Of a stretch of 64,000 nt of DNA, positions 45,842 to 58,289 are shown in pieces (the stretch's first letter is position 1; each line of letters starts with the position of its first letter). The stretch comes from Magnolia sinica. Its lineage: Eukaryota > Streptophyta > Magnoliopsida > Magnoliales > Magnoliaceae. Both the position numbers and the translations under genes were made by a program. The notes under the pieces were generated by a model, which saw nothing but the letters and a program-made list of their open reading frames with translations, was not told the DNA's origin and did not search any database. The DNA lies in NCBI RefSeq assembly GCF_029962835.1, contig NC_080573.1, forward strand, positions 32,977,001 to 33,041,000, in the 5' to 3' direction.

Positions 45842-47018
45842 TGTAACGTCTCAGAAAAATCCGTACAAAGACCCGAGTACCGCCTCAGGTAGAAATCCGT
45901 AAGGACCATATTCTGTAAAATTTAAGCAAAATTTAGTTAAATACTAAACTAAATAATCAGTGGATTTAGCTCAAACCACTATTTATATAAATGTAAAGAC
46001 CCAAAACCATCAAAATAGGTAACTTAACATTACTTAAAAACCTAGGAGAAATCCTAAAAGCCTGTTGCTCTCGGGAGTACATTGAAACCCCGTATTGGAC
46101 CTGAACTGCACGTCGAAAGTCCGATGATCGCAAAACTATAGGGTTATATCCGTCTTATTGGGCTTGACAACCATTGCGAGAATCAAGCCCAGATAATATC
46201 CAGAAATGCACAACTTAAACCCTGAGCGATGTGTGTGAGAAATGCGAATATCTTTAGGAAACGTAATGAAACTTAAGTAAATTGGGTCGTTCACTTTTGT
46301 GTGAAATTGAAGATTTTGGACCGTCTGTTTCTGACCAAACTTCAACCATGGATCAAGAAAATTTCCCTGCAAATATCTGTATACTTGTGGTCCAGATCGA
46401 GTGACAACGACCATTGATCTGATACAGGTCCTTCATGGTCGATCGACCTATCTAATCGTGTTGAAACCATATTCTAGCATAGATCCAATGTCAGGGAACA
46501 TACCCTATGCCGTGAGTAGTGGACCTCCACATGAATCCCGCCTGCCTAAAACAGATGCCCTTTGGTTATAATTTAAGTATATAATGGCCCTGTGGCCATT
46601 TGCATCAGTACTGGGCCTATATAAAGCCCTTAAACCACACCATTCCTATCCCATACGAATTTTCTCTAACCCTAGGAGAGAGAAGAGAGAAAGGAAGAGA
46701 AGAGTAGGGAGTGAGGGGAAATCTATGGAGTTTGCTGCTGTGATTCTTTCCTACGACTCCATGCACTGAATCGCCTTTACATCTAGCTAACTGATTCGTT
46801 CCAACTACGATTTGGGGTAGAAATTTTAACCCTAATCTTGATTTAGAAAGCCGGATTAAGTAATCGGTAAACTAGCCAACCTATTTCATGATTTAGGTAC
46901 CCGTCATTCTGTTTTCGGGAACGTAGAATTCGAGCCGAGTCCGAATCAAGTATTCGGACGAAAGGTGCGGACTATAAACTTTTAAGTTATGATTTTCAAG
47001 GCATTCAATGTCAACTAA
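45842..47018 (+). mobile_element. G2-family LTR in plus orientation, interrupted
   Basis: Starts TGTAACGTCTCAGAAAAATC and aligns with the complement of about 49110-50293. A TATA box TATATAAA is at 46618-46625, followed by a CT/GA-rich leader. It is broken at 47018, where the G2 element is inserted; its remainder and any internal part lie outside the window. It is itself inserted in the G1 3' LTR (possible target duplication ATTCA at 45837-45841, unverified). Confidence 0.85.
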
Positions 47019-50000
47019 TGTAATGCCCTGAAAATCGAGGGTCGAGTAGGAGCCCAACTCCCGAGTTCCAACACATCACTTATGCAACATAGATAATGAT
47101 GATTAATTGTTGTCTATATTAGTGCCTTAAACATGAATGAGAATATTCCAAAACAACATATCATACTTCAGAGACAGTTAAATTAAGTAAGCGGAAGACT
47201 GTGATAGATATATAAAATATACAAACTATCGTAAGTCTCTAGAGTGTGAACATGTTACCATGTTAAATATATACATGTATACTCTAAAACTGAACAAAAT
47301 GAATATACATGGATGTTCCAAAAGTGGGAAATGACAAGTGCAATGACATCTAATCGGTATCCCTGTAACCTCGTCAATCAGAACATGGTCTACATAGACC
47401 CGCCTGATAGCTGCATATAGGAGAACTCCTCCTCATTATCATAAAAGTCCGGCTTCACTTCGTAAGCATCGCCATCATTTATAACTACAATAGGGTCTAG
47501 TTGGTGTTTAAAGCACCGTCCTAGAACATGGGAGTGAGTGATCAACTCAGTGGAGTTATAAAGCAAAGGTTAACATGTTATCAATTTAGTCAAGCAGTAA
47601 TGATAAAGCAGTACAACACTCATGTCCTAAATACTCTTGTTAATGCAAGGACGATATGTAATAATGATGTATGCCCTCGCCTGCACTCCCTCTGCAACAT
47701 CATCTCACGATCGCGGCATGCAACACTCATACTGTGCTCAACTTCAACGCCAAAGGCATATGCAATGCGGTGTATGTGCGTGATTAGATAAGTTCGTATA
47801 GCAGGATTGGGAAGCTAAGGTACCTTCCTTTTTGTCACTTACCCAAACAATGATCCATCTAGGGTCGTCAATCTAGTTAATCACATACGATAGGTAAGTT
47901 CGCGAGTTTATACCATAGGTATCTATGAGAGGCTTGTCACCGTCAGCATAGGCTTAATTCACACTTGAGGTCACCCCACCAACGCCCTACCTACTGGCAG
48001 CCTATTTTCAAAGGCTTCTCACCAACCCGACTGGGACCACAGCCAGGCTATGCTGGGGTAGGCCTATTTTAAACTCGAGGTCACTCCACCAACGCCCTAC
48101 CAACTGACAGTCTATTTTCGAAGGCTCGTCACCAACCGGACTGGGGACCACAGCTAGGCTGCGCCAGTGTAGACCGACAACTCGAATATAGTGTCCTATA
48201 CCACCGTATTTAGCTCACAAGTTTGGGTTGCTCACTAGTCACTATGGGGAGGCTCGTCGCCCCAGCGTAGGCCGACAGCTCGACCACGGTGTCCCATACC
48301 ACCATGCCTGGCTCATAGTCTTAGCAGATCATGGTACGAAGGTTTAACGGGCTTTACATTGGTAAGTGGTACCTTGATTCAAGCAGTAGTGTCCATACAT
48401 GGTAAGCACACAATAGGCCAATCGATTTATTAGACAAGTTCGATTGGTACGAGCGTACGCTGAATTAATCGACATGGTACCATTATCGACAATCATCATA
48501 CGACTTGGATTCATCGAATGCATCAAATGTGGCGTGGCTAATTCAGCTACTAAACAGGAATTGTTACCGATTGCTTGGACTATGTAGTCATCCTAATCAT
48601 ACTCAAACGCAACATTCACATATGATAGTCAAAGATGGCATGTAACAACCAATCTAAAGTTTAAATCTCATTTGAGCATTTCAAGAAACAAATAGTACAC
48701 ATGCTATCATACACAGGCATTTCATCCCTAAATCACATAGATAGGTTACATAAAGAAAACTATAACTATAGATAAGGGGATTGAGAATCCTATCTCAACA
48801 CCCTCATTAAATACAGTTCAATAAGCATTTTCTCATTCAGGCATTTTATCAAACACTTAGACTACATGTACCAACATTCATATAATATATTAGTTATAAT
48901 GTATATTATAGCAAATCCTTTCATAAGGGAGTTAACACACGTACAACAATCATGTATTCTTAACCAAACAATCATGGTAAGCACAAATCATAATTCTATA
49001 TTCATTCAAACATTTCAATAAATACTTGGAATGCATTAAAATCAACTTAGTGACATATATGTGTAATATATGGAAAACATCGTATCTAAGCATATGTGAT
49101 GGTAATCAAGTCATTCAAAATCATTAACTGACATTGAAAGCCTTAAAAACCATAACCTAAATGTTTATAGTCCGCACCTTTCGTCAGTAAACTCGCATCG
49201 AACTCGGTTCGTATACAACATTACCGTTTACAAAACAACAGTTACCTGAATCATGGAATAGGTTAGCTATTTCGTCGATTCATCTATTTGAATTTCTAAA
49301 ATAAGATTAGGGTTAGGATTTCTTACCCAAATCGAAGTCGGAGTTGATGGTGTAGCTAAATATAGAGGCGAATTAACGCGTGGAGTAGTAGGAAGGAACC
49401 ACGACAACAAACTCTAAGGACCTCCCTTCGATCTCTACTCCTTTTTCTCCTTTTCTCTCTTCTCTCTCCTAGGGTTAGAGAAATTCGTATGAAAGAGAGA
49501 GTGGTGGGTTTAAAGTCCCTATATAGGCCCAGAACTGACATAAATGGCCCCAGGGCCATGGTATACTTAGGTTATAGCCAAATGGTGTCTGTTTCTGATG
49601 AATGAGGCTCCTTTTTTGCATACAGTCCGGGGGACGTTCCCAGATATTGGATCTAGGTCAGGCTAAGTTTTCGGTCTGATCGGATTTACGAATCGACCGT
49701 GGAGGACTAGTTTCCATTCAACGGTCACCGCCACTCGATCAGGCCCACAAGTACATTGACCTGTGTTGGGAAATTTTCTTGATTCGAGGGTATAGTTAGG
49801 TCAAATTCTGATGGTCTGGAACCTTAAATTTGGCCTGCAAGTGAACGGCCCAAGTCACTTAAGTTTTAGTTCATTTTCTAAACGTATTCGTGTTTCTCAC
49901 ACACTTTACTCTGGGCTCAAGTTGTGCACTTATGGATACTATTAGGACTTGATTTCTGAGATAGTTGTCAAGCGCACTAAGGCGGTCATAACTATATAGT

Positions 50001-50293
50001 TTTGTGGTAATTGTACTTTCGACGAGTGGTCCAGGTTCGATACAGAGTTTCAATAAACTCCCGAGAGCAACTGGGTTTTGAGATCGATCCTAGGTTTCTA
50101 GGTAATGTAGCATTAGCGATTCTACTAGTTTTAGGTCTTACAATTTATATTAAAAGTAATTCAAGCTAATTTCGCAAATGATTTAGTTTAGCACTTAGTA
50201 AATTTTCGTCTAATTCTTAAAGGATTTGGTCCTGAGTGATTTCTGCTTGAGGTGGTACTCGGGTCTTTGTACAGATTTTTCTGAGATGTTACA
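47019..50293 (-). repeat. G2 3' LTR
   Basis: 3275 bp. On the minus strand it starts TGTAACATCTCAGAAAAATC after the purine tract and ends TTTTCAGGGCATTACA. It contains repeated GGCTCGTCACC/GTAGGCCGACAGCTC phrases (47930-48310) and a TATA box (complement of 49520-49525). Short open frames such as the one near 47528-47791 recur in the other LTR copies with changes and are not genes. Confidence 0.9.
49520..49525 (-). promoter_or_regulatory. TATA box of the G2 3' LTR
   Basis: Minus strand GGGCCTATATAGGGAC, at the same place as the boxes at 17408-17414 and 46618-46625. Confidence 0.6.
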
Positions 50294-50306
50294 ATCTACC
50301 CCCCTT
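50294..50306 (-). other. G2 polypurine tract
   Basis: Minus strand AAGGGGGGTAGAT directly before the LTR start TGTAACATC. It is preceded by GGGATGAAATTGCTCTTTAA, a typical gypsy pol-end/purine-tract arrangement. Confidence 0.85.
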
Positions 50307-51699
50307 AAAGAGCAATTTCATCCCTAAAAATTTCTAAGGGTATTAAGTAAAGGTTTTATTATTTCATTTTGCTTAGTCTTGTTGGTTTCAGATTTACATA
50401 CGTGTTAGGTTATATAATAACTACATCAACCTAGCTCATATTGATCTACCCCCCCTTAAAGTTTCTACCTTTAAGGTTAAAAACTAAATGTCCAAATTAT
50501 TATTATTATGTTAAGTGTTTGATGATAAAGTTTACCTTAGGGTGGTATAATCTACTCTTTATGATTAGATAAATACGGAAAGACAGTTGTGGTAGGCTCA
50601 AATCCGATACATTGATTGCCCGTCTGACCAGGGCAGACAACTTGTTGTATCCCTTCCTAATCTTGGTCTTATGCTCGGTCAAAGCAGTGAGTCCTTTGGT
50701 AATCACCCTAGATAGAGAATTGAGTTAAGCCGCAAATGCCTCATAGGGATATGGTTCTGAAATTCTGAAACCTGATAATCCTAGTTATTTGAGGAGTATT
50801 ATAATTCATTAGGAGGTTCAAGCCTCATGTTTATGAGGTTTCCTTCGGGCTTTGTTCAATGAGAGTTCTTGTCTAACCTATGCTTAACGTGGTGAATAAT
50901 AAGTTCTTCCATGGTGCTCATAGTCAAAAGACTATACTAGAAGGGTTTTCAAACTCCTAAAATTATATTTGTATGTTATCATTTCGTCCATACAGTTAGG
51001 GAGTTATCGGTAGATTGCACTTCGGTTTCATTAACTTCAGGAGGGAAGGAAGAGTCGAGAGTTCTAAAATATTTCAGAAGTTTGGAATGTTAGCAACATA
51101 AGGATGCGGGAAAGGAAAGGAGAGGGACATCTCCTCGATGCGGTATGAATTTTGAATTTTCAAGGGAATAGGAAACTTATAATATTTTACTGTAGTCTGC
51201 CACTAACACGAGCTTACGGAGTATTAAACTATGAAACTCAATCCTACTCAAGGGTCCTAATTTAATTACACAAAAATAATTAATATATATATATGTATAA
51301 TTTTAAATTTAATCACAGGATGATTCCTAGTATGATTACAAATAATTCCTAAATAGACACCAAATACTAAACTTTAATATGAAAAGTTATGACCAGTCTA
51401 TTGGTAACTCGAAGTTATAGAAATTTTTCATTTCAACCCTTCTATTATTTATAACATATTTGTCATCTTTAGTTACCATATTATTTTTATAATTTTTATA
51501 GTAATCCATTGTTAGGCCTATTCTTTCATATGAATTTGTTTAATAGACCCAGTGTCACCAATAGGAATACAGGTGTACCTTAAATGTGGGCAGTGACTTC
51601 AAAGGCCAAAGACGTTGCAATTACTAACTCAGGTGTTTTAGCTACAAGTGCATGCACACAGGCTTGTTGAGGAAGATTTGGTTGCGCTGCCATAGGTCA
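50307..51699 (-). other. G2 interior downstream of gag, no pol
   Basis: About 1.4 kb that should hold protease, RT, RNase H and integrase but shows none. Only the first ~150 bases after gag (51540-51690) give weak protease-region-like reading (HALVAKTPELV). One minus-strand frame at 50506-50706 has no family motif. The rest is AT-rich. Confidence 0.6.
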
Positions 51700-51759
51700 T
51701 TAAAGTGACTTATTTCGGGGTACAGGTGGTCGGTAAAGTGGCTGCACTGGTGGTGTAGA

Positions 51760-52577
51760 TCATAGAGGTGGAGTCGCTATATCACATGGTGGCTGACGGT
51801 TGATCTTCTGAGGTGGCGTGATACCACTGTCTGTCATCTTGGTAAAACAGAAGGGGTCAGTGTGTCCCCTTTTATTGCAGTATATACACCAACAACCCGT
51901 TCGTCTCTGATGGGTCGGCGGAGCCATGGGCCTGGGAGGCGAGTCTACATGTGGCTTCTTACCTAGGACTGGCTGGTGCTGTAATTCGGGACGAGGCCTC
52001 GGGCCCATTGGTATACATGTCTGAGAAACTTTGTCTCCATCTTGCTCAGCTCGTAGAGACATGTTGACTAGCTAGCGTAATTGGGGATGCTAGCGTAACA
52101 CATCCTAATGCGGATATCGGGCCGCAACCCATCTGAAAAATGCCGTAATTTCATCGGTTCATCTGCTAGTATCAAAGGGGCGTATCTGGCTAGCTCCATA
52201 AATTTGTTCTCATATTCTGACACAGTCATCCCTCCCTGTCGGAGGTAAAGAAACTCACCCTCCTTTTCATTACGGTATGTAAGAGGGAAGTACTTCCCAT
52301 GAAAGCGTGTCTCAAATGCATCCCAAGTCCACACGTGTCCTGAGGGAATTGTTCGTCGGATGTTATGCCACCATAAACTAGCCTCCTTCTTGAACATATA
52401 GGTGGCTAGCTCAACTTGTTCTGCCTCAGTGTAGTGTAGTGGCTTCAACATCTTAGAGATGCGATCTAGCCAGTAATCAGCCACCTCGGGTCTGTGAGTA
52501 CCCATAAAAGTGGGAAGACAAACGCTGAAAGCGTTCAAAAAGTGCGCTGGTATTTATTTTCCCAGCAGGGTGCGTAG
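51760..52577 (-). pseudogene. G2 gag, main part
   Basis: Ty3-gypsy gag capsid (Retrotrans_gag). The frame up to 52538 reads LPTFMGTHRPEVADYWLDRI, EQVELATYMFKKEASLWWHN, AFETRFHGKYFPLTYR and MTVSEYENKFMELARYAPL, all characteristic. A second frame (51760-52062) is Pro/Arg-rich and ends with a CCHC zinc knuckle CIYCNKRGHTDPFC. The two parts are separated by a stop or frame change near 52065. The N-terminus is cut at 52582 by G3 and continues at 59117. Confidence 0.9.
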
Positions 52578-52582
52578 GTGAT

Positions 52583-53403
52583 TGTTTCGACAAGAAAACA
52601 AATGTGTTTGATTTGGGGGATTTATTCAATGATAACAAAGAATTTGATAAGAGAACATTGATCACATTTATTCTAAGTTCATTTACATCCTCGGATTCCC
52701 TTGATTCTGAAAAATAAAGTATAATCAATCAAAGTTAGATAAGATAGTCTGATGAAAATTTCGGCAGCATTTCGATGCCTGTTTCAGTCATCTCCTAATA
52801 CTTAGGAGGAATTGTTGAATCGATCAACTAATCTCCAAGGAGATAGAAATTTCAGCAGCATTCTGGCGCTTGCTTCGGTCATCTCCTAGTAGTTAGGAGG
52901 AATGTTGAATTGATCTCTTCTACTGATTTCTCCCCATGAAGCTTGAACAGAGGAAATCTAAAGACTTAGCCATTTTAGCAACATGTCTGCTCCTTGACTT
53001 CACAGACTGCAGGGTAGTCTGGTTGCGCGAACGGATATTGGTTGTGCGAACCCGCGCAAACCACCAGAGCCTTCTCTCTCTTATCTTCATTCTTCCTCCT
53101 TGCTCCACTTCCTTTCCAAAATCTTCAATCCGTCCAAAAGAAGGAGGGGAGGGGGTATTTATAGGCCCTCGCATGTGTGGCACCTCGATTTTGGCCCCAT
53201 GGGACCCTCCTTCCAATGCTTGAGACCTTTTTACAAAGAACCAATTCTGAAATTCGTTGTGCGGACCCATGCAACAGATATCGTTTGCGTGGACCCATGT
53301 AAACTACCCTTAAGTCACTTCTTTCTTCTTCTTTCTCAATTTCCTTTCTATTTCTCAATCTTCTTTTGCTTCAATCCCTTCTTCATTTTTTTATTCCTTA
53401 ATA
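52583..53403 (-). repeat. G3 3' LTR
   Basis: Aligns end to end with 58290-59111. On the minus strand the start is TATTAAGG (TG changed to TA), after the purine-rich GGATCGAGGGGGCATC, and the end is CTTGTCGAAACA. It includes repeated TTTCGGCAGCATTCGA-type phrases in pairs and a GA-rich segment. Confidence 0.88.
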
Positions 53404-53599
53404 GATGCCCCCTCGATCCTTCTTTGATTGATTCATGAAATTAAATGGAGGATCGATCTTCTTCTAACCAAAGAACTGAATGAACTGCAACTGAAGGATG
53501 ATTGGATGATCATGCTTGCATGGAAGACTGGATAATCATCTTTGTCTAGAAGATCGAATGATCATGTTCGAACGGAAGACTAGAGTGATTGTGTTCGAA

Positions 53600-53890
53600 C
53601 AGAAGGCTTGAATGATCACGTTAAAATGGAAGACTTGAATGATTGCGCTCAAACGGAAGGCTTGAATCATTGCGCTCGAACGAAAGACTTGAATCATTGC
53701 GCTCGAACAAAAGGCTTGAATGATTGCACTCGAACGGAAGGCTTGAATAATCACGTTCAAACGGAAGACTTGAATGATTGCGCTCGAACGGAAGACTTGA
53801 ATGATCACGTTCAAATGGAAGACTTGAATGATTGTGCTCGAACGGAAGACTTGAATCATTGCGCTCGAACAGAAGACTTGAATGCCTCCT
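53600..53890. repeat. 27-bp tandem repeat in the G3 interior
   Basis: About ten units of 27 bp (GACTTGAATGATTGCGCTCG plus 7 bases). As 27 is nine codons, both strands stay open: the minus strand gives repeats of HSSLPFERN, the plus strand repeats of LNDCARTED. The minus frame extends to 54163 with KKSLELIKETVVAA-like Lys-rich sequence and no known domain. Confidence 0.85.
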
Positions 53891-55355
53891 GCTTGTAGTA
53901 TTGAGCAGATACTTCACTAGAGAAGATGAAATTCTCTTTTCATCGAAACTTGCCACTGTAACAGCTGTGATGACTTTGTCTTTAAGCAACTTGATCAGAG
54001 AACTATCTTTCAACACTGTTGCTGCTACAACGGTCTCTTTGATCAACTCCAGTGACTTTTCCTTCAATTCTGTGTCTAGAAAGTTGTTCTTTAATGCTGC
54101 TCTTGCCACAACAACTTTTTGACTATTTCCTTTATTCATGATCTGCATAACCCGACCTTTCAAATGATGATCTTTCTTGCTAAATTAATCAAAATTAGTA
54201 TCTCAAGACATTATAATTTTTCACTTTTAGCTTCATGAAGTATTGATAATTTAAAAAAATATATATTGAAAACTTCTCTTCTTTTTAGGCTGATTGTGAT
54301 ATTCGCAATATGATAATGATTTAATCATTTCATCTTTGCGCTTGTCATCGTTGCTTGTTATCGTGCTTCGCATTGCATCTTTTACTTATTAAATCGTGCT
54401 CTTGGAGATATTATCTCTAGCTCCAAAGGTTCAACCATTGAGTCTTTTGTCGAGTCTTTTCTAGTTTGTGCTCCTTAGCATTTCTTCATAGACTTTGCCT
54501 GTGATCTTTGCTGATTCTGAAAAACAGACAAGACTTCTCTCAATTTTCACTTATTAGCTTTTCAAAGGACATAGAAGTTACTGATGATGATTCCGTCTAT
54601 TCTTTGTCTCCATCAGTTTTGGTACTTGGAGTCTTGCGATATCATTACTAAGATAGTGAGAAGTTACGATATCGGCATATAAATTTCTCCACTGTGTATA
54701 AGAGTTATCAAAAAGACCAAGGCATAGATTACTGATGAAGACATAGATCCTGCCCCTTTTCCTAGACAATGTCGCATAAAGATTTCTTCAGAAGATAATA
54801 TTTCCGAAGTCAAACTTGCTGACACTCCTAAAGGATGGATAATCTTTACTGCTCCTTTAACAAATCCAAAGAATATATCCGAATCCTTATATTGTTCGGG
54901 AGAAAATGATAATTCTTCACTAGTTTATTCTCTACTGCCTTTTGAGAATCTTGTGCAATAATATTTCTCTATTCATCAAGAAGACAAGAGACAAAAAGAA
55001 CTTACGGCTCTTGTAAATATATTAATTGACCTTGAAGACTTGAACTTTTGAATAGATAATTGCCAATATCTTGAAGGCATTTACTGTCACTGTAATTTGA
55101 ACCTGATTTAAAAGAAACGCATTTTTGCACATATATTTTTTTTATTCAATATTCAAAATTTCCATCAGGCAATTGCATATTTGAGCATTTTTAATATGTA
55201 TCTGCAATGTTTTGAACGTTTCACATATATTTTATACTTTTTGAGCAGTGGTACTAGTATACTTTGACTGGACATGACTTAACCTGAACTGAACTTGACT
55301 CGACCAGACTTGACTGAACTAGACGACTAGATTTGACCGAATTGGACTTGACACT
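53891..55355. other. G3 interior, no pol domains
   Basis: The minus-strand frame ending in the 27-bp array covers 53891-54163; after that there is only AT-rich sequence with short frames. I looked for RT (YVDD/FxDD) and integrase motifs on both strands and saw none. Confidence 0.55.
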
Positions 55356-55555
55356 GGGCTCAAAGAGCAAGATAGTTTACCGCTAATTTCGGGCAGGGCT
55401 CAAGGAGCAAGATAGTTTACCGCCGATTTTGGGCAGGGCTCAAGGAGCAGGATAGTTTACCGCCAATTTCTGGCAAGGCTCAAGGAACAAGATAGTTTAC
55501 CGCCGATTTTGGGTAGGGCTCAAGGAGCAAGATAGTTTACCACCGATTTCAGGCT
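55356..55555. repeat. 40-bp tandem repeat in the G3 interior
   Basis: Five units with a 40-base period (GGGCTCAAGGAGCAAGATAG followed by TTTACCGCCGATTTTGGGCA), anchors at 55356, 55396, 55436, 55476 and 55516. Confidence 0.9.
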
Positions 55556-56386
55556 GGCCAATTTTGGTCTTTTTAAATTGTTGAAGCTTTGTAGGTCTTA
55601 AGCATAGTTGGCCATATAGGCTTGGCTAGGCTGCCTTAAATGATCATTTGCCATCACTGTCATAAGATTTGTGTGGTTGGCCATATAGGCTTATTCCACT
55701 GCTTATTTCGCTGCCATGAATGGTGAATCAATAATTAATACATCGCCACTGCTGATATGTTTTGACAATACTTATGGTTAAGATAGTGTATCAGCTTGGC
55801 AATGATAATAATTTTAATAAGGTGAGATAAGATAATTTTGTATCAGCAATTGATGACAACAACGATAGTTACTAATTTTAGTGATAATCATCGATGCTTT
55901 TCATTTGGCGATCGTCATTTGCGCTTTGCATTTGGTGATTGTCATTGGTGCTTTGTATTTGGTGATGACTTAATATGCTTGAAAGCCTGCATTTTATTCA
56001 TATACAAAAGAAATACATTCCATGGTGAGAAATACATTTCACAGTTTTTTTACTCACTTGTCTTGCCCCCTTTTGATTTTGGAAGTAGATACCTTTCGAA
56101 ATCAAAATAGCGATCATCTCCTGAACTGGTAGGTATTGCAATGCATATCTACAATGAATATACTTTTTAGCGCGACTTTACATCTTTTGCCTCACTCGCT
56201 TCTTTTCATTTGAGTATTTAGGCTATGACAGCTCGATCTTGTTAATTATTGACGGTTCACCATACGAAGCATGTTATCGTCTTTTAATGCGGATGCCCCC
56301 AGAATTTTCTTGATTGAGTTTCTATCAATTTTCTTCATTTTTCTCTTTCTGTCATGCTCTTTTCATCGTAATTTCTCCCTTATGGA
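55556..56386. other. G3 interior between the 40-bp array and gag
   Basis: AT-rich sequence with a small TTTGGTGATTGTCATT repeat (55895-55970). No gene is recognised. In element sense this is directly downstream of gag, where protease would be expected. Confidence 0.5.
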
Positions 56387-58064
56387 TCATCTTTTGTAGC
56401 TTTTCCTGAGGGAATTACAATTTTTCGTATGATGCCCAAATTTACGGTGATAATGGCAATGATCCATTCCTCTTGTATTTTCAATTTCTTCGAGGTGTCT
56501 TAGCCGAGTTAATTCAATATGCTTCATAGCCAACAATTGATTCAGCATAGGAAGTATATCTTTTCTTGAGAATGCATACTTCATATGGTCTTTATTTTGC
56601 CTGGACCTTTTATATGTCATTATAACCGCATGACCATTTCTATCTTCTTCATCGCTATCTCTTTCAACATTCTGATAATCTTCTTTAGTTTCTTCTATCC
56701 GAGTTATGTGGGCTGATTTTGACTGAAAAGCAGACACTCTTCCCGTCATCTTTTCAAGAGCATAAGCCTTCGTAGCAAAATTACAAAAAGTTCTCTAATC
56801 TTTACTAATCAGGTGGCATGCCAGTTTTGATCTCAGGCCTTCTAAACATAATTCTACTTGTTCTGATTCCCATAGAGGATGTTGACATGATGTTGCCAAG
56901 TCCTTCCATCGATTGATGAATTCTTCAACTAATTCATTTTCTTCCTGGCGAATAGAGGCCACTTCAATCAAACTAACTTTTCGGTCCGAAGAGAAAAAAA
57001 TTAACATAAAAGCATTCTGCATCTGTTCCCAGGTATGAATAGATTCTGGAATTAAACCTGAATACCATCTAAAAGCTCTTCCTGTCAGAGAAGATCCGAA
57101 TAATCGTAGACAATATTGAGGAACCCTAGAGAAATTTCCCATCTTTGTTATGAAATACATCATATGCTCTTTCAGTGATCCGTTCCCATTAAAATTTTGA
57201 AAGTCTGGGTGTCTGAAATTAGTAAGAAATGGCATCTCTTCTATTTCACGAGGATATGGTGTCAGATATCAAATTTTTTTTATTCTGACCTTGCTTCTTC
57301 TCTAAATGAATGGCTTCAATGACCTTCTGTCGAATTTCTTCCTGCGTTATATTCTGAGTAATATTAGGCGTCGATTCTTGAAATTTAACCGATTGTGGTT
57401 ATGGCCTTTCTTTTTTCGGTTCAATGTTGTTCACAATAGTCGCTGTCGAAATATTAGGGACTTCTTCAGCCACATGTTCATCTAGCGAAAACTGATCAGG
57501 CTGATTAATATCTGTTGATGGGCTTTCTGTTTCTTTATACTTCAATTGTCTTGATATTGAGGGAGAAAATGAGCATCACGCTGCTAACGCTGTTGAAAAG
57601 GATGAACTATCATTTGATTTGAAACCAGTGTACTATCGCTTCGAAGGACTAGCTGACTCAAATTATGGCATTCTTAATGCATGAGTTTGCTTGAAATCTT
57701 TTGCAGGAGGTGCTATGAGTGAACATTTGCTGGTTATGGTTGCCTTCCATTTATTTTTCTAAACGCGCAATGATTTTATGGAAGATGTGTTTACGGTTAT
57801 AGTTGACGGTATCAAAAGACCTTTTGGAGTGACGGGCCTTTCTGTTTTGATCGAATGAGATGTTTGTATAACCGAAGCAGGACTGTGTCTCATGATACTT
57901 CGCATAATTGACCCAGTATTTGGTGAGATGATGCTTCTTGCAGGTGTAAATCGAACTTTTTGTCTTTTAGATGTTACTATCCTCCATCCTCTCTCATCTT
58001 GTTGTGCTAGTGGTGAAACAGAGATCGTTCCATCCATCACGTGAAATTCCCTACTCTTGATCAC
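56387..58064 (-). pseudogene. G3 gag (Tat-type), broken
   Basis: Starts near 58064 with MIKSREFHVMDGTISVSPLA and the GWRIVTSKRQKVRF segment common at the N-terminus of Tat-group gag. After stops (57240-57750) the capsid frame (56795-57235) reads PFLTNFRHPDFQNFNGNGSL, RLFGSSLTGRAFRWYSGLIP and EENELVEEFINRWKDLA. The C-terminal frame (56387-56749) has the zinc-finger-like CHYHRKFGHHTKNCNSLRK seen in this group. At least three frame breaks are present. Confidence 0.85.
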
Positions 58065-58266
58065 AGTAGACTTTGTTTTCTCTGATGCTTTCTACTTACC
58101 TTTAGATAAAAAATACGAAATCGCAATTAGCATCTAAGTGATAAAACATTCTATCTCAGAGATGAAGGGGAGGATGTTCCCACTGAGAGTCACCATTTTG
58201 GCATCTATGCTGACTCCAAAAAGTGATAAATGTTCTTTAAATATTTTCTAAGTTACCATTGAAAAA

Positions 58267-58286
58267 GGTCCCCAGCAGAGTCGCCA
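58267..58286 (-). other. G3 primer binding site
   Basis: Minus strand TGGCGACTCTGCTGGGGACC, three bases after the LTR end. The form matches the primer sites of Tat/Ogre-group gypsy elements, which I recall as tRNA-Arg type. Confidence 0.75.
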
Positions 58287-58289
58287 TTT

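Noticed and set aside
47528..47791. Plus-strand frame in the G2 LTR, also near 62209
   Set aside because: It lies antisense within an LTR, and the copies at 15500, 47528 and 62209 have different lengths and frames.
53608..53898. Plus-strand frame of LNDCARTED repeats as a gene
   Set aside because: A consequence of the 27-bp tandem repeat; both strands are open.
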